DNA of 64,000 nucleotides from Mesorhizobium sp. WSM2240 (GCF_040438645.1 NZ_CP159253.1:3038001-3102000); one strand, 5' to 3'. Numbered from the stretch's first letter, positions 53,963 through 62,773 are shown. Notes: generated by a model from the letters alone, not told the origin. Program-made: numbers and translations.

Positions 53963-54383
53963 TAAGAACACTGGAAAACCCTCCGAACAAGAATTTGAGC
54001 GCATCTGGAAAACGCTTGGTAAAAAAGCGTGGACCTGGAGAGTGGTCGACGCCGCCGAGGTGCGGGGCAGAACCGGCAAGTCCGGCTTCACAAGATCAGC
54101 CCCTAGCGACTATCTAGTCGCCTACAACGGCGTCCACTTTGCCGAAGTGAAGTCCACCCAGGACCCCACCGCTTTTCGCTTCTCGCTCCTTCGGACGATC
54201 CCCTCTGCGATGGCCGTCATGATCCTGGCCGCGGGTGGGGACTACCTCGTCTACATCCACCGGCTTCCCCCCAACGAATGGTTCTGCATCCCGTATCAGA
54301 TGATCCGGGATTGCTCGAACCGTTCCCTCACCTGGAAAGAACTGGAAAGCTACAGATGGAAAATGAGCAATACCCCGACGTGA
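53958..54383 (+). CDS. RecU/VRR-like PD-(D/E)xK nuclease
   Basis: 141 residues. The nuclease core is APSDYLVAYNGVHFAEVKST, giving the Asp and ExK of PD-(D/E)xK enzymes; FRFSLLRTIPSAMAVMILAA follows as in RecU-like Holliday junction resolvases. Likely resolves branched phage DNA before packaging. Overlaps the following exonuclease gene by 28 bases. Confidence 0.72.
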   Translation: MAKNTGKPSEQEFERIWKTLGKKAWTWRVVDAAEVRGRTGKSGFTRSAPSDYLVAYNGVHFAEVKSTQDPTAFRFSLLRTIPSAMAVMILAAGGDYLVYIHRLPPNEWFCIPYQMIRDCSNRSLTWKELESYRWKMSNTPT

Positions 54384-54934
54384 TGGTCGACATTGAGACG
54401 ACCGGCACCCGGCCGGAGCACAGCGGTGTGATCCAGATCGCCGCCGTGCGCTTCAATCTCGATCAGAAGACGGTCGATGCCAGCGACATGTTCGATCGCT
54501 GCCTGGCCATGGCACCGAACCGCTACTGGGACGAGGACACCCGCCAGTGGTGGCAGGGCAAGAACCTCAAGGTCTACCACCAGATCTGCCAGCGCATGGA
54601 AGATCCGAGCGTCGTCATGACCGCCTTCAAGGACTGGTCGATGAAGCTGAAGACCGACGAGCCGCTCCGCTTCTGGGCCAAGCCCACGAGCTTCGATTTC
54701 TCCTTCATGCAGTCGTACTTCCGCCAGTACAACCTGCACTACCCGTATCACTTCCGATATGCCCGCGACATGAACAGCTACATGGCTGGTCTCGCCGGCC
54801 GGCCGGAACACCGCGAGTTCGACGTCGACTTCGCAGGGGACGCGCACAACGCGCTCCACGACGTCCTGCATCAGATCAAAATCCTCTTCGCAGCAAAGGA
54901 CATCTTCGACAATGGACAGAATAACCGAGATTGA
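54356..54934 (+). CDS. DEDD 3'-5' exonuclease
   Basis: 192 residues. Exonuclease motif I VDIETTGT near the N-terminus, motif II-like FWAKPTSFDFSFMQ, and motif III AHNALHDVLHQI (His-x4-Asp). Of the RNase T/ExoVIII-like phage group. Degrades DNA or RNA 3' ends. Confidence 0.8.
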   Translation: MENEQYPDVMVDIETTGTRPEHSGVIQIAAVRFNLDQKTVDASDMFDRCLAMAPNRYWDEDTRQWWQGKNLKVYHQICQRMEDPSVVMTAFKDWSMKLKTDEPLRFWAKPTSFDFSFMQSYFRQYNLHYPYHFRYARDMNSYMAGLAGRPEHREFDVDFAGDAHNALHDVLHQIKILFAAKDIFDNGQNNRD

Positions 54935-55883
54935 GATCGGCACAGCTCGTGTCGGCATTCTCGGAGACCCGCACCTCGGACGAGCCTTCGTCCGGGGTGT
55001 TTCGCTTGAGAAGCGGGGTCTTCGGGAGAAGATGGTGATGGACGACTTCCAGGCGCGGCTTGCCGGCTCGGGTGTCTACGATGTCTTTGTCTGCATGGGC
55101 GACCTGTTCGACAAGTGGGCCGTGCCCTTCGGCATCATCTGGAAGGCCGCGTTCACCTACCTGACCACTGCGCGCGACAATCCCGACACCACCTACGTTG
55201 TGATCGCCGGCAACCACGACATCTCCAGGGACCTGGAGAAGAAGGGCGCGCTCGATCTCTTCGAGCTGATCGTCTCCAGCCAGGAGAACATCTACGTCGT
55301 CCGGCACAACGATCCAGTCCTGCGCAAGGACATCGACGGCAACATGGTTGGGTTCTTCCCCTTCCATCCCAGCAAGCCCGCCGACGAGCTTGTCACCTTC
55401 GACCTCGACATCGCTTTCGGCCATTGGGACACGATCTTCGGCCACGACAACATGGTCCCGACCGAGAAGCTGGCCATGATGGGCTGCAAGACGGCCTACA
55501 CCGGCCATGTCCATCTGCCGGACAGCTTCAAGCGCGACGGCGTCGAGGTGATCCAGGTCGGCTCGATGCAGCCCTACGCGCACGGCGAGGACAACGGCGA
55601 GATGTATTTCACGCTGCACCTCAACGAGCTGATGGGCAAAGATCTCCGCTTCAGGTGCGTCCGCGTCCTCCTCGCCCCCGGTGAGATCCTGGACCAGGAC
55701 GTGGACTGCCTACAACTCACCGTCAAGCGCGAGGGAACCTCCGACGAGGAGACCGAGGAAGTCTCCATGGGCGACTTCGACCTCATGGCCCTGTTCGCGC
55801 AGGCCTTCAACGAAGCCGGCGTCCCCGACGAGGTACGTCAGAAAATCACCGACCGTTTCGAGGAGGCTCGTGTTGCCGAGTAG
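54912..55883 (+). CDS. SbcD/gp47-like metallophosphoesterase
   Basis: 323 residues. Phosphoesterase motifs GDPHLG, GDLFDKW, GNHDIS, and TGHVHLPD. Mre11/SbcD-type nuclease subunit, analogous to T4 gp47, partner of the SMC-like ATPase encoded at 56085-58097. Processes DNA ends and hairpins. Confidence 0.88.
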   Translation: MDRITEIEIGTARVGILGDPHLGRAFVRGVSLEKRGLREKMVMDDFQARLAGSGVYDVFVCMGDLFDKWAVPFGIIWKAAFTYLTTARDNPDTTYVVIAGNHDISRDLEKKGALDLFELIVSSQENIYVVRHNDPVLRKDIDGNMVGFFPFHPSKPADELVTFDLDIAFGHWDTIFGHDNMVPTEKLAMMGCKTAYTGHVHLPDSFKRDGVEVIQVGSMQPYAHGEDNGEMYFTLHLNELMGKDLRFRCVRVLLAPGEILDQDVDCLQLTVKREGTSDEETEEVSMGDFDLMALFAQAFNEAGVPDEVRQKITDRFEEARVAE

Positions 55884-56100
55884 CGAACAGATGCAGAAGG
55901 CCATGGACGAGTGGCTCACCACCGAAGGCCTCAATCCTCCGGAGATCAGCATGATCCAGGAGCTCAAGCGGGTGGCCGGCGTGGGGGAAGCCCCGTTCCG
56001 CGACATCGCCCGCTACTTCGCTGCCAACTTGCGTGAAGTCGTCGTGAGCGCCGTCATCAAAGCAAGAGAACAAGGAAAGTGCCAATGCTGGCCAAACTGA
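55870..56100 (+). CDS. small phage protein between the SbcD- and SbcC-like genes
   Basis: About 76 residues. AGGAGG at 55861 precedes GTG 55870 and TTG 55873; ATG 55891 is another choice. Helical (MIQELKRVAGVGEAPFRDIA). Overlaps both neighbours. It may be a third subunit of the nuclease complex; unproven. Confidence 0.5.
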   Translation: MLPSSEQMQKAMDEWLTTEGLNPPEISMIQELKRVAGVGEAPFRDIARYFAANLREVVVSAVIKAREQGKCQCWPN

Positions 56101-58097
56101 AATACGAAGTCACCTTTCCCTCGACGGGTCGCCACCTGTCGGGGGATTTTTCATTCCAGAAGGGTTTCGGCGCCATCACTGGCCCGAACGAGGCCGGCAA
56201 GTCCGTCATCCTGGAAATGATCCGCTTCTCGCTGTTCGGCACCGCCGCCCTACGGGGCGACCTTGTCGACTACAAGAACCTGAAGGTCGAGCTGGAGTTC
56301 GCGATCCGCGGAGAGACGTACCGCACGAAGCGCACGTCGAACACGGCCAAGATATTCCGGGGCGACACGGAGATCGCCAACGGCGTCAAGGGTGTGAACA
56401 ACAAGGTGGTCGAGCTCCTGGGCTTCGGCCTCCAGGTCTTCGACACGGCCTGCGTTGCCAACCAGGGCGACATCGAGAAGCTCGGCAGCATGAAGCCGAC
56501 CGAGCGCAAGGCCATGGTCGACTCTGTGATCGGCCTGTCGGTGATCGACGAGATCGCCAAGTGGTGCGCCGGCGAGGCCTCGACCCTCGCCTCTGCAATC
56601 GGCGGCATGGAAGACGGCCTGGTCAAGCCCCAGGAGCCTGCGAAGCCGGAGGGCTACGAACCCAGTGCTGACATGGAGCCAGAGCTGTTCCGCCTGCGTG
56701 AGCTCCGTGACGAGCTGCACCGGGTCAAGGGCCGACTCTCCCTGGCCCGCAAGGACAAGCCGAACAAACCGGTTGCCCCGACTGATACGGCTGCAGAGGA
56801 GCTGGAGGAGCTCGTTGAGAAGGCTCGTCGGTACGAAGACGCCCAGCGGCAGCTCAAGGCGCTCCCTGCGCCCCCGGAGGTCGATCCTGACGAGATCAAC
56901 GTGGACGACTGGGAGCTGCGCGAGCGTCTCAAACGGGATCTTCCGGTCATGACGGCCGAGGTGATCGCCAAGGCTGATGCCGACCTGGAACTGGTCCGGA
57001 AGTTCGAGAAGCTCGACCACTTGGTCAAGCAGTGGCACGACCTTGTCGCTGTCGGGCAACACACCTGTCCCGAATGCACCCACTCCTGGCCAATGGAGAA
57101 GGCTAGGATCGATGCGGTAAAGTCCCAGGTGGACAGCCTCACGGCTGAGCTGGAGGGCAAGGAGCGCCCCTCCAAGCCGGACATGGGCAACATCGATGTC
57201 GCCAGGCGCCAGCTGCAGGCGTTCGAGAAGGTCCGTGACGAGTGGGAGCGCGTGAAGGATACGCCCAAGCCTCTCTACACGCGCCAGCAGCTGGCGCAGA
57301 TGCAGGTTGCCAAGGCAGCACAGGCCAAGCGGCCGGAGCTGGAAGCCGTCGAGCCGGCGTCAGCCGACAGCAAGACGCTCAACGCTCTCTGGCGAGACCG
57401 CCTGGCCTACGACCATGCCCTCGCATCCTACGAGCAACGCCTGTCCGAGTGGCAGGAGCAGGAGACTAACCATGCGATCGACGAGAAACGGGCCGGCGAG
57501 TTGATGTCCGTCCCGACGATGCTGAACGTCCTGGAGCAGAAGTACCAGGAAGCTCGGATCTACGAGGACCGCCTCTCGACCTACACCAGCCAGCTGGGGA
57601 TTTACGAGACGCGCCTGGAAGAGATCGAGAAGCGGAAGCTGGAGGAGGAAGGCTACAGGAAAGGCAAGGAAGCCCTCACCATCCTCCGCAGGCTGGTAAA
57701 ACAACACCTGATCCCGTCGCTGAACAAGGTGGCGAGCCACTACCTGTCAAAGATGACCGGTGGGAAGCGCAACGTGATCGAGGTGGACGACGAGTTCAAC
57801 ATCGTCGTCGATAATCAGCCGATCAACACCCTGTCGGGCTCTGGCAAGGCAGTGGCCAACCTGGCTCTGCGTCTAGGATTGGGGCAGGTTCTGACCAATA
57901 ATCAGTTCTCTGTCTTTCTAGGAGACGAGATCGACGCATCAATGGACGACGATCGCGCCCACAATACTGCTCTTACCCTAGAGTATCTGGCAAATCGCAT
58001 CTCGCAGATCCTGTTGGTCAGTCACAAATACCCTCAAGCCGATTACTACATTGAGCTTGAGGAAAATGAAAAGAGCATCGATAGACAATCTGATTGA
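56085..58097 (+). CDS. SbcC/Rad50-like ATPase
   Basis: 670 residues from ATG 56085 (a GTG at 56079 is also possible). Walker A GPNEAGKSVILEMI near residue 37, Q-loop/ACVANQGDIEKL, central coiled coils with a zinc-hook CPECTHSWP at about residue 330, signature TLSGSGKAVANLALRLGLGQ and Walker B FLGDEIDASMDDDR. Shorter than cellular SbcC (~1000), like T4 gp46. Works with the SbcD-like subunit on DNA ends in recombination-dependent replication. Confidence 0.9.
   Translation: MLAKLKYEVTFPSTGRHLSGDFSFQKGFGAITGPNEAGKSVILEMIRFSLFGTAALRGDLVDYKNLKVELEFAIRGETYRTKRTSNTAKIFRGDTEIANGVKGVNNKVVELLGFGLQVFDTACVANQGDIEKLGSMKPTERKAMVDSVIGLSVIDEIAKWCAGEASTLASAIGGMEDGLVKPQEPAKPEGYEPSADMEPELFRLRELRDELHRVKGRLSLARKDKPNKPVAPTDTAAEELEELVEKARRYEDAQRQLKALPAPPEVDPDEINVDDWELRERLKRDLPVMTAEVIAKADADLELVRKFEKLDHLVKQWHDLVAVGQHTCPECTHSWPMEKARIDAVKSQVDSLTAELEGKERPSKPDMGNIDVARRQLQAFEKVRDEWERVKDTPKPLYTRQQLAQMQVAKAAQAKRPELEAVEPASADSKTLNALWRDRLAYDHALASYEQRLSEWQEQETNHAIDEKRAGELMSVPTMLNVLEQKYQEARIYEDRLSTYTSQLGIYETRLEEIEKRKLEEEGYRKGKEALTILRRLVKQHLIPSLNKVASHYLSKMTGGKRNVIEVDDEFNIVVDNQPINTLSGSGKAVANLALRLGLGQVLTNNQFSVFLGDEIDASMDDDRAHNTALTLEYLANRISQILLVSHKYPQADYYIELEENEKSIDRQSD
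57971..57988 (-). promoter_or_regulatory. asymmetric phage element, copy 4 (reverse, intragenic)
   Basis: Minus strand GATACTCTAGGGTAAGAG, 14 of 16 or better to the consensus, inside the SbcC-like gene. It uses rare CTA and TAT codons (Leu-Glu-Tyr), which supports selection on the DNA site. Confidence 0.45.
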
Positions 58098-58455
58098 AGA
58101 AACCATCAAGGAGACGGGCGGCAACCTATCAATGGTCGCCCGTCGCCTCGGACTACCCTACCACTCGCTGGTGACCAAGTACGGTCCCAAAGCGACGGCC
58201 ACACTACCGGCCCCCTGCCCCCGCCCCACAGACATCAAAGAACTTGGACGTGAACACGTTCGCCCGTTCGTGATCGCTATCAAGCGCTGCGGTCACGAGT
58301 GGGGTGACGAGTTCGCCGACGTCCTGACGGACGCTCGCCGCAAGTTTGATCGTGGCACACACGAGATGACCCAATCCATCGATCAAGGGTGGGTCGTCCA
58401 ATACCTGATCCCCCGCCGAAATCCCACTAATCCGCGGAGGTTCTTCCATGTCTGA
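58066..58455 (+). CDS. hypothetical phage protein with HTH-like start
   Basis: 129 residues from ATG 58066. N-terminus ETGGNLSMVARRLGLPYHSL resembles a HTH of the Fis/Tn3 type. The rest is unrecognised. Overlaps the SbcC-like gene by 32 bases and the HD gene by eight. Confidence 0.55.
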   Translation: MKRASIDNLIEETIKETGGNLSMVARRLGLPYHSLVTKYGPKATATLPAPCPRPTDIKELGREHVRPFVIAIKRCGHEWGDEFADVLTDARRKFDRGTHEMTQSIDQGWVVQYLIPRRNPTNPRRFFHV

Positions 58456-58969
58456 TCCATCAATCCTTCTCTACAACATGAAGCTGGTCAACCCGCTCGA
58501 CTTCAAACCCGAGAACGTTGATCTTCCCGTCGCCATCAGGGCGCTCTGCCGTCTGCCCCGCTATTCCGGCCAGACGATCCGGACCTACCGGGTCGCCGAG
58601 CATGTCGTGAAACTCTACCAGAAGGTGCCGGCGCATCTGCGCAGGGCCGCTCTGCTCCACGACTGCTCCGAAGGCTTCGGCATGCTGGACCTCCCGCACC
58701 CGATCAAGCGCGCCATCAACGGCTACAGCGACATGGAAAAGGCCATGCTCAAGGTGATCTTCGCCGCCAAGGAAGAGCCATGGGAGCACATGGAAGAACT
58801 CGAGCAATACGACCGTCGCATCTGCGCGGACGAGATGCTCCAGGTCTTCCCCGAGCCGTGGGACGCCAAGTTCTGGGAACCGCTGGGCGGCGTCGAGATC
58901 GAGTTCTGGTCGGAAGGCCGGTGCGAGGTCGAGCTACGCGGCGCAATGCTGGTGGAGGGCCTCATCTAA
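58448..58969 (+). CDS. HD-domain (d)NTP phosphohydrolase
   Basis: 173 residues. Metal-binding His in RVAEHVVKLYQ, HD motif in RRAALLHDCSEGFG, and a distal Asp near DRRICADEMLQVF: the YfbR-like nucleotidase layout. Phage members of similar size include the dATP triphosphohydrolase DatZ, but many are general dNMP/dNTP enzymes. First of three consecutive nucleotide-pool genes. Confidence 0.82.
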   Translation: MSDPSILLYNMKLVNPLDFKPENVDLPVAIRALCRLPRYSGQTIRTYRVAEHVVKLYQKVPAHLRRAALLHDCSEGFGMLDLPHPIKRAINGYSDMEKAMLKVIFAAKEEPWEHMEELEQYDRRICADEMLQVFPEPWDAKFWEPLGGVEIEFWSEGRCEVELRGAMLVEGLI

Positions 58970-59490
58970 TGGACTGCATCCACCAGAATTGCTCGTACAG
59001 CAAGGCCACCGGCACTTGCAGCAATGAGCTGTGCAACTTCAGCCGGAAGAAGCCGACCAACCCGAAGCAGGCCTTCGGCGACAAGAAGCCACCGCTCGGA
59101 TACATCCCGCTGTCAGCCCTGCTGGCGCTCCTGGAGGCGCTGTACGACGGCAAGCTGAAGTACACCCCTCTCAACTGGCGTGAAAACCCCGTCGAGGCCA
59201 TGACCTATGTCGAGGCCGCGATCCGCCACCTTCAGCTCTGGAAGGTCGGCGAGGAGATCACCCGCGACACGCTGGTCTCCAATCTCGGCGCCGTCATGGC
59301 CTGCTGCACGATCCTGATCGACGCCCAGGTCCACGGGACGCTGATCGACAACCGCTGGAAGTCGCAAGTGGAGGCCGATCTTCTTCACGCCGCCGAGCAT
59401 TGGGTCGAACGGCTCAAGGAGAAGCAGAAGGAGCGTGAGCGCACTCTCATTGTCGATGGAAACATAAGGACGGATCAGCTCAGTGCGTGA
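58969..59490 (+). CDS. DUF5664 / dATP-dGTP diphosphohydrolase N-domain-like protein
   Basis: 173 residues; TAATG junction with the HD gene. N-terminal Cys cluster (CIHQNCSYSKATGTCSNELC). The core GDKKPPLGYIPLSALLALLE, EAMTYVEAAIRHLQLWKVGE matches DUF5664, annotated as the dATP/dGTP diphosphohydrolase N-terminal family found in many phages. Probably acts on or senses dNTPs. Confidence 0.72.
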   Translation: MDCIHQNCSYSKATGTCSNELCNFSRKKPTNPKQAFGDKKPPLGYIPLSALLALLEALYDGKLKYTPLNWRENPVEAMTYVEAAIRHLQLWKVGEEITRDTLVSNLGAVMACCTILIDAQVHGTLIDNRWKSQVEADLLHAAEHWVERLKEKQKERERTLIVDGNIRTDQLSA

Positions 59491-59677
59491 CCTCCTCATC
59501 TTCGTGTCGCTGGCCACCGTGCCAGCGTTCGCCTTCGCCGGATACTTCTTCTGGCGAGCGATCATCCTCACGACCTTTCCCCTCCAGAACCAGTGGTTTG
59601 AAGGCCTGTGCGCCTTGGCCGGTGTCTGGACCGCGGTCGTCGTAGCAGCAATCATCAGAAGGCAGATTTCAGAATGA
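59483..59677 (+). CDS. small membrane protein, phage
   Basis: 64 residues from GTG 59483. Two hydrophobic helices (LLIFVSLATVPAFAFAGYFF; LAGVWTAVVVAAII). Overlaps both neighbours. Unknown. Confidence 0.55.
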   Translation: MRDLLIFVSLATVPAFAFAGYFFWRAIILTTFPLQNQWFEGLCALAGVWTAVVVAAIIRRQISE

Positions 59678-60228
59678 AGAAGACCTACAACGAACTCGCG
59701 GCCGAGTGTCATGCCAACAACACGAAGTGGTGGACCGATCTGGAAACAGGCGAGCGCCTTGTTCGCAACAAGGGCGAGCTCCTCATGCTGGTCATCTCCG
59801 AGATCGCCGAGGCGATGGAGGCCGAGCGCAAGGGCCTGATGGACGACAAGCTGCCTCACCGCCCTGGTGCGGAGGTGGAGCTGGTCGACGGTGTAATCCG
59901 TCTCGCCGACTTCGCCGGTGGCTTCGGCTACGATCTCAGCGTCTACCAGACTGGTTACACCGACTACATCGAGCTGCCGGAGAACAAGGGCGAGGCTCTG
60001 CTGCGCATCTGCAACAACGTCCAGGACATCTACCTTCACTGCGATCACGACTCGGACCCCGAATTGGTCGCATTGATGATCGGCGAAACGTTGGACTACA
60101 TCGAGGCATACGCCCGCAAGTGGGGCTACGATCTGGACGGCGCGTACGGAGAAAAGACCGCGTTTAACAAGGTCCGCAAGGACCACACCGCCGAACACCG
60201 AAAGGCGGCTGGCGGAAAAAAGTGGTGA
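59674..60228 (+). CDS. MazG-like NTP pyrophosphohydrolase
   Basis: 184 residues from ATG 59674. MazG helices with acidic metal ligands: EIAEAMEAERKGLMDDKL, ELVDGVIRLADFAGGFG. C-terminal AFNKVRKDHTAEHRKA is typical of the phage MazG group that includes MazZ. Hydrolyses (d)NTP to (d)NMP and PPi. Precedes the third module boundary. Confidence 0.8.
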   Translation: MKKTYNELAAECHANNTKWWTDLETGERLVRNKGELLMLVISEIAEAMEAERKGLMDDKLPHRPGAEVELVDGVIRLADFAGGFGYDLSVYQTGYTDYIELPENKGEALLRICNNVQDIYLHCDHDSDPELVALMIGETLDYIEAYARKWGYDLDGAYGEKTAFNKVRKDHTAEHRKAAGGKKW

Positions 60229-60245
60229 TACTCTAGGGGAAGCAG
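60227..60245 (+). promoter_or_regulatory. asymmetric phage element, copy 3
   Basis: GATACTCTAGGGGAAGCAG, overlapping the MazG stop by two bases. Same orientation as copy 1. Followed by a hairpin and the ribonucleotide reductase gene. Confidence 0.6.
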
Positions 60246-60279
60246 ATTGCATCACTGACAATCAAGTTTAAGAAGACCT

Positions 60280-60313
60280 ACCTCTCAATTCCTAGCGAAT
60301 TGAGAGGTTTTTT
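60280..60313 (+). terminator. terminator hairpin whose right arm carries the RNR ribosome binding site
   Basis: ACCTCTCAATTC (60280-60291), loop CTAGC, GAATTGAGAGGT (60297-60308), then TTTTT up to the ATG at 60314. It has the form of a strong rho-independent terminator, yet GAGAGG in its right arm is the only plausible ribosome binding site for the RNR gene. So the hairpin could both end transcription and hide the site: an attenuator. Confidence 0.75.
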
Positions 60314-62731
60314 ATGTCCCGAGATTTCTTCCCGGGGATGGGTCAAGGCGTTGCCGAACGCACCGTCGCCCGTCTCATTCTTACCGAACAAGCCAAGCTC
60401 GAATGGGCCGGCACAACAGAGGTGCGCCTCAACCCAAATGACCCCCGCTACCGCATCTGGTGGTCCGCGCTGAACCTCACATTCCCCCTCCTTAAACTGA
60501 CCGACGACACGACCATCAAGTTCATGGGCCGCGATCCCGAGACGCGCCGTGAGCGCTGGGCCGATGTCGCCCTCCGCGTGGCCGAGGGCAACACGTCTCT
60601 CGATCCCAACTGCTTTGACCTGGAAGACCTCCGCTACCACATTGCCGAGGGCACCATTCTGCTCTCTGGCCGGCATCTGCAGCACGGCGACATTCGCCAG
60701 AAAGACCGCCCGATGGAGGTCTTCACCAACTGCTCCACGGCGATGTTCCGCTCCCTCACCTTCAAGCTTCTCCTGTCCGGCTCTGGCGTCGGCTCGTCCT
60801 ACGACGACGATCTGATCACCGTCGACTGGACCAAGCAGCCGAAGGTCGTCTGCACGATCTCTGACAGCCACGCGGACGTCCTGTCCGGCCTGATCACTGG
60901 CTACATGACGCCCCGCGAGGCCCGCCACCTCTACCGCGATGACGAAGTCATCTACCACCGCGTGGACGACAGCCGTGAGGGCTGGGCCAAAGCGATCGAG
61001 GTGATCGAGGAAGCGACCCACCGCGGCCTGACCGACCACGTCATCATCCTCGACTTCTCCGACGTCCGTGGCGCCGGCTCTCCGATCAAGGGCATGCAGA
61101 ACCGGCCGGCCTCTGGTCCTGGACCGCTCATGGGCGCGATCACCAACGTCGCCCGCCTGCGTGGCTCCAGCATGGCCCCGTGGAAAGCAGCGATATTCGC
61201 CGACCACTATCTGGCCGAGTGCGTCCTCGTCGGTGGAGCACGGCGCGCTGCGCGCATCGCGACCAAGTTCTGGAAAGACAAGGGCATCTTCGATTTCATC
61301 GACCTGAAGCGTCCGCTCGAATACCGCGGCCAGCCTTGGGACAAGGTCGACGAGCTGGCTGGCGACGACACCTACCGTCCGTCGTTCCTGTGGTCGTCCA
61401 ACAACTCGGTCGCGGTCGACGACGAGTTCTATGAATGTCTCCGGGTGGCCAGGCAGAGTCGCAGGCTCGGCATGCCCCTGACGGACCTCCAGGCATGGGC
61501 CTGGGATCTCAACGAGGCGATGAAGCGCCGTCAGTATCACGATCTGACCGGCGAGACGGGCTTCCTTAACGTCTCCAAGCTGAACGTGAACAAGGAGGGC
61601 CTCGATCGCTACCTCCTCCAGCCCTTCGCCGGCTCGGCCAAGTACCAGACCAGCTCGTACTTCCAGCGGATGCAGATCGAACTCGCCGAGCGCGTCCTGG
61701 CCCATTCCTATCAGTTCATCGTCAACCCTTGCGGTGAGATCGTGCTCTTCATTCTGGGTGCCTTCTGCGTGATCGGCGACCTGGCTCTCTTCCACGCCAA
61801 GGACGCGCACGACGAGGAGCTGGCTGTCCGCCAGATCACCCGTGCTCTGATCCGCACAAACCTGATGCCCTCAATCTACGAGACCGAGGTGAAGCGGACC
61901 AATCGTATCGGCGTGTCCCTGACCGGCATCCTGGAGTGGGCCTTCGACCGCTACGGCCTATCCTTCCGCGACCTGATCGCCTTCGACCCGCACGAGTACA
62001 TGACCGACGCCAACGGCGAGCGCATGCCCGCGCCCACCGAGAAGGCCTTGCGGTTCTGGTTGCGCATGAAGCACCTGGCCAATATCGTCGACGTCGAGGC
62101 CGAGCAGTATTCGGCCGAGCTCGGCGTTGTTGCCCCTCACACGCGCCGGACGATCAAACCAGCTGGTACGACCAGCAAGCTGTTCGGCCTCACCGAGGGC
62201 GCTCACCTCCCTGCCCTGCGCGAGTATCTCCGCTGGGTCCAGTTCCGCTCGGACGACCCGCTGCTGGACGACTACCGGTCCAAGGGCTACCCGGTGCGTG
62301 AGCTGAAGAGCTACAAGGGCACGACGATCGTCGGTTTCCCGACCGCTCCGGTGATCTGCACCATGGGAGACGTCGTCACGGCCGGTGAGGCGACGCCCGA
62401 GGAGCAGTTCCGCTGGCTTCGCCTCCTGGAGACGTTCTGGATCGGCCGTGAGCACGGCAATCAGGTCTCCTACACCCTCAAGTACGACCCGAAGAAGGTT
62501 TCCTTCGAGCAGTATTCGAAGGTGATGGATCTGAACATCAACACGGTGCGCGCCGTGTCGGTCCTGCCCCAGGTCGAGACGTTGAGCTACGAGTACCAGC
62601 CGGAAGAGCCTCTGACCAAGGAGCGCTACGAGGTGATCGTCGCCTCGATCGCTGATCAGATGGCCGAGGATGTGGACAAGGTCCACATTGACTGCGCGGG
62701 CGGGGCCTGCCCGGTCGACTTCAACAAATGA
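60314..62731 (+). CDS. nrdJ: class II (B12-dependent) ribonucleoside-triphosphate reductase
   Basis: 805 residues, monomeric adenosylcobalamin type. Redox Cys in FTNCSTAMF (Cys140), active-site Cys473 and Glu475 in VNPCGEIVL, specificity-type loops (IKPAGTTSKLFGLTEGAH), and the C-terminal redox pair Cys794/Cys799 (DCAGGACPVDFNK). Makes dNTPs for phage DNA without oxygen or a separate radical subunit; needs host cobalamin. Controlled by the attenuator-like hairpin just upstream. Confidence 0.92.
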   Translation: MSRDFFPGMGQGVAERTVARLILTEQAKLEWAGTTEVRLNPNDPRYRIWWSALNLTFPLLKLTDDTTIKFMGRDPETRRERWADVALRVAEGNTSLDPNCFDLEDLRYHIAEGTILLSGRHLQHGDIRQKDRPMEVFTNCSTAMFRSLTFKLLLSGSGVGSSYDDDLITVDWTKQPKVVCTISDSHADVLSGLITGYMTPREARHLYRDDEVIYHRVDDSREGWAKAIEVIEEATHRGLTDHVIILDFSDVRGAGSPIKGMQNRPASGPGPLMGAITNVARLRGSSMAPWKAAIFADHYLAECVLVGGARRAARIATKFWKDKGIFDFIDLKRPLEYRGQPWDKVDELAGDDTYRPSFLWSSNNSVAVDDEFYECLRVARQSRRLGMPLTDLQAWAWDLNEAMKRRQYHDLTGETGFLNVSKLNVNKEGLDRYLLQPFAGSAKYQTSSYFQRMQIELAERVLAHSYQFIVNPCGEIVLFILGAFCVIGDLALFHAKDAHDEELAVRQITRALIRTNLMPSIYETEVKRTNRIGVSLTGILEWAFDRYGLSFRDLIAFDPHEYMTDANGERMPAPTEKALRFWLRMKHLANIVDVEAEQYSAELGVVAPHTRRTIKPAGTTSKLFGLTEGAHLPALREYLRWVQFRSDDPLLDDYRSKGYPVRELKSYKGTTIVGFPTAPVICTMGDVVTAGEATPEEQFRWLRLLETFWIGREHGNQVSYTLKYDPKKVSFEQYSKVMDLNINTVRAVSVLPQVETLSYEYQPEEPLTKERYEVIVASIADQMAEDVDKVHIDCAGGACPVDFNK

Positions 62732-62746
62732 TACGCGCTCGCGTAT
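62731..62746. promoter_or_regulatory. perfect palindrome after the RNR gene
   Basis: ATACGCG-ct-CGCGTAT, starting at the last base of the RNR stop codon. A further ATACGCG lies at 62757-62763. Possible operator or extra terminator element between convergent units. Confidence 0.5.
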
Positions 62747-62773
62747 AGTTACGCTTTATACGCGAATGCGAAT

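Noticed and set aside
58448..60228. Firm call of a diaminopurine (Z-genome) phage
   Set aside because: No PurZ-like gene in the window, and HD and MazG proteins are common in phages with ordinary DNA; kept only as a hypothesis.
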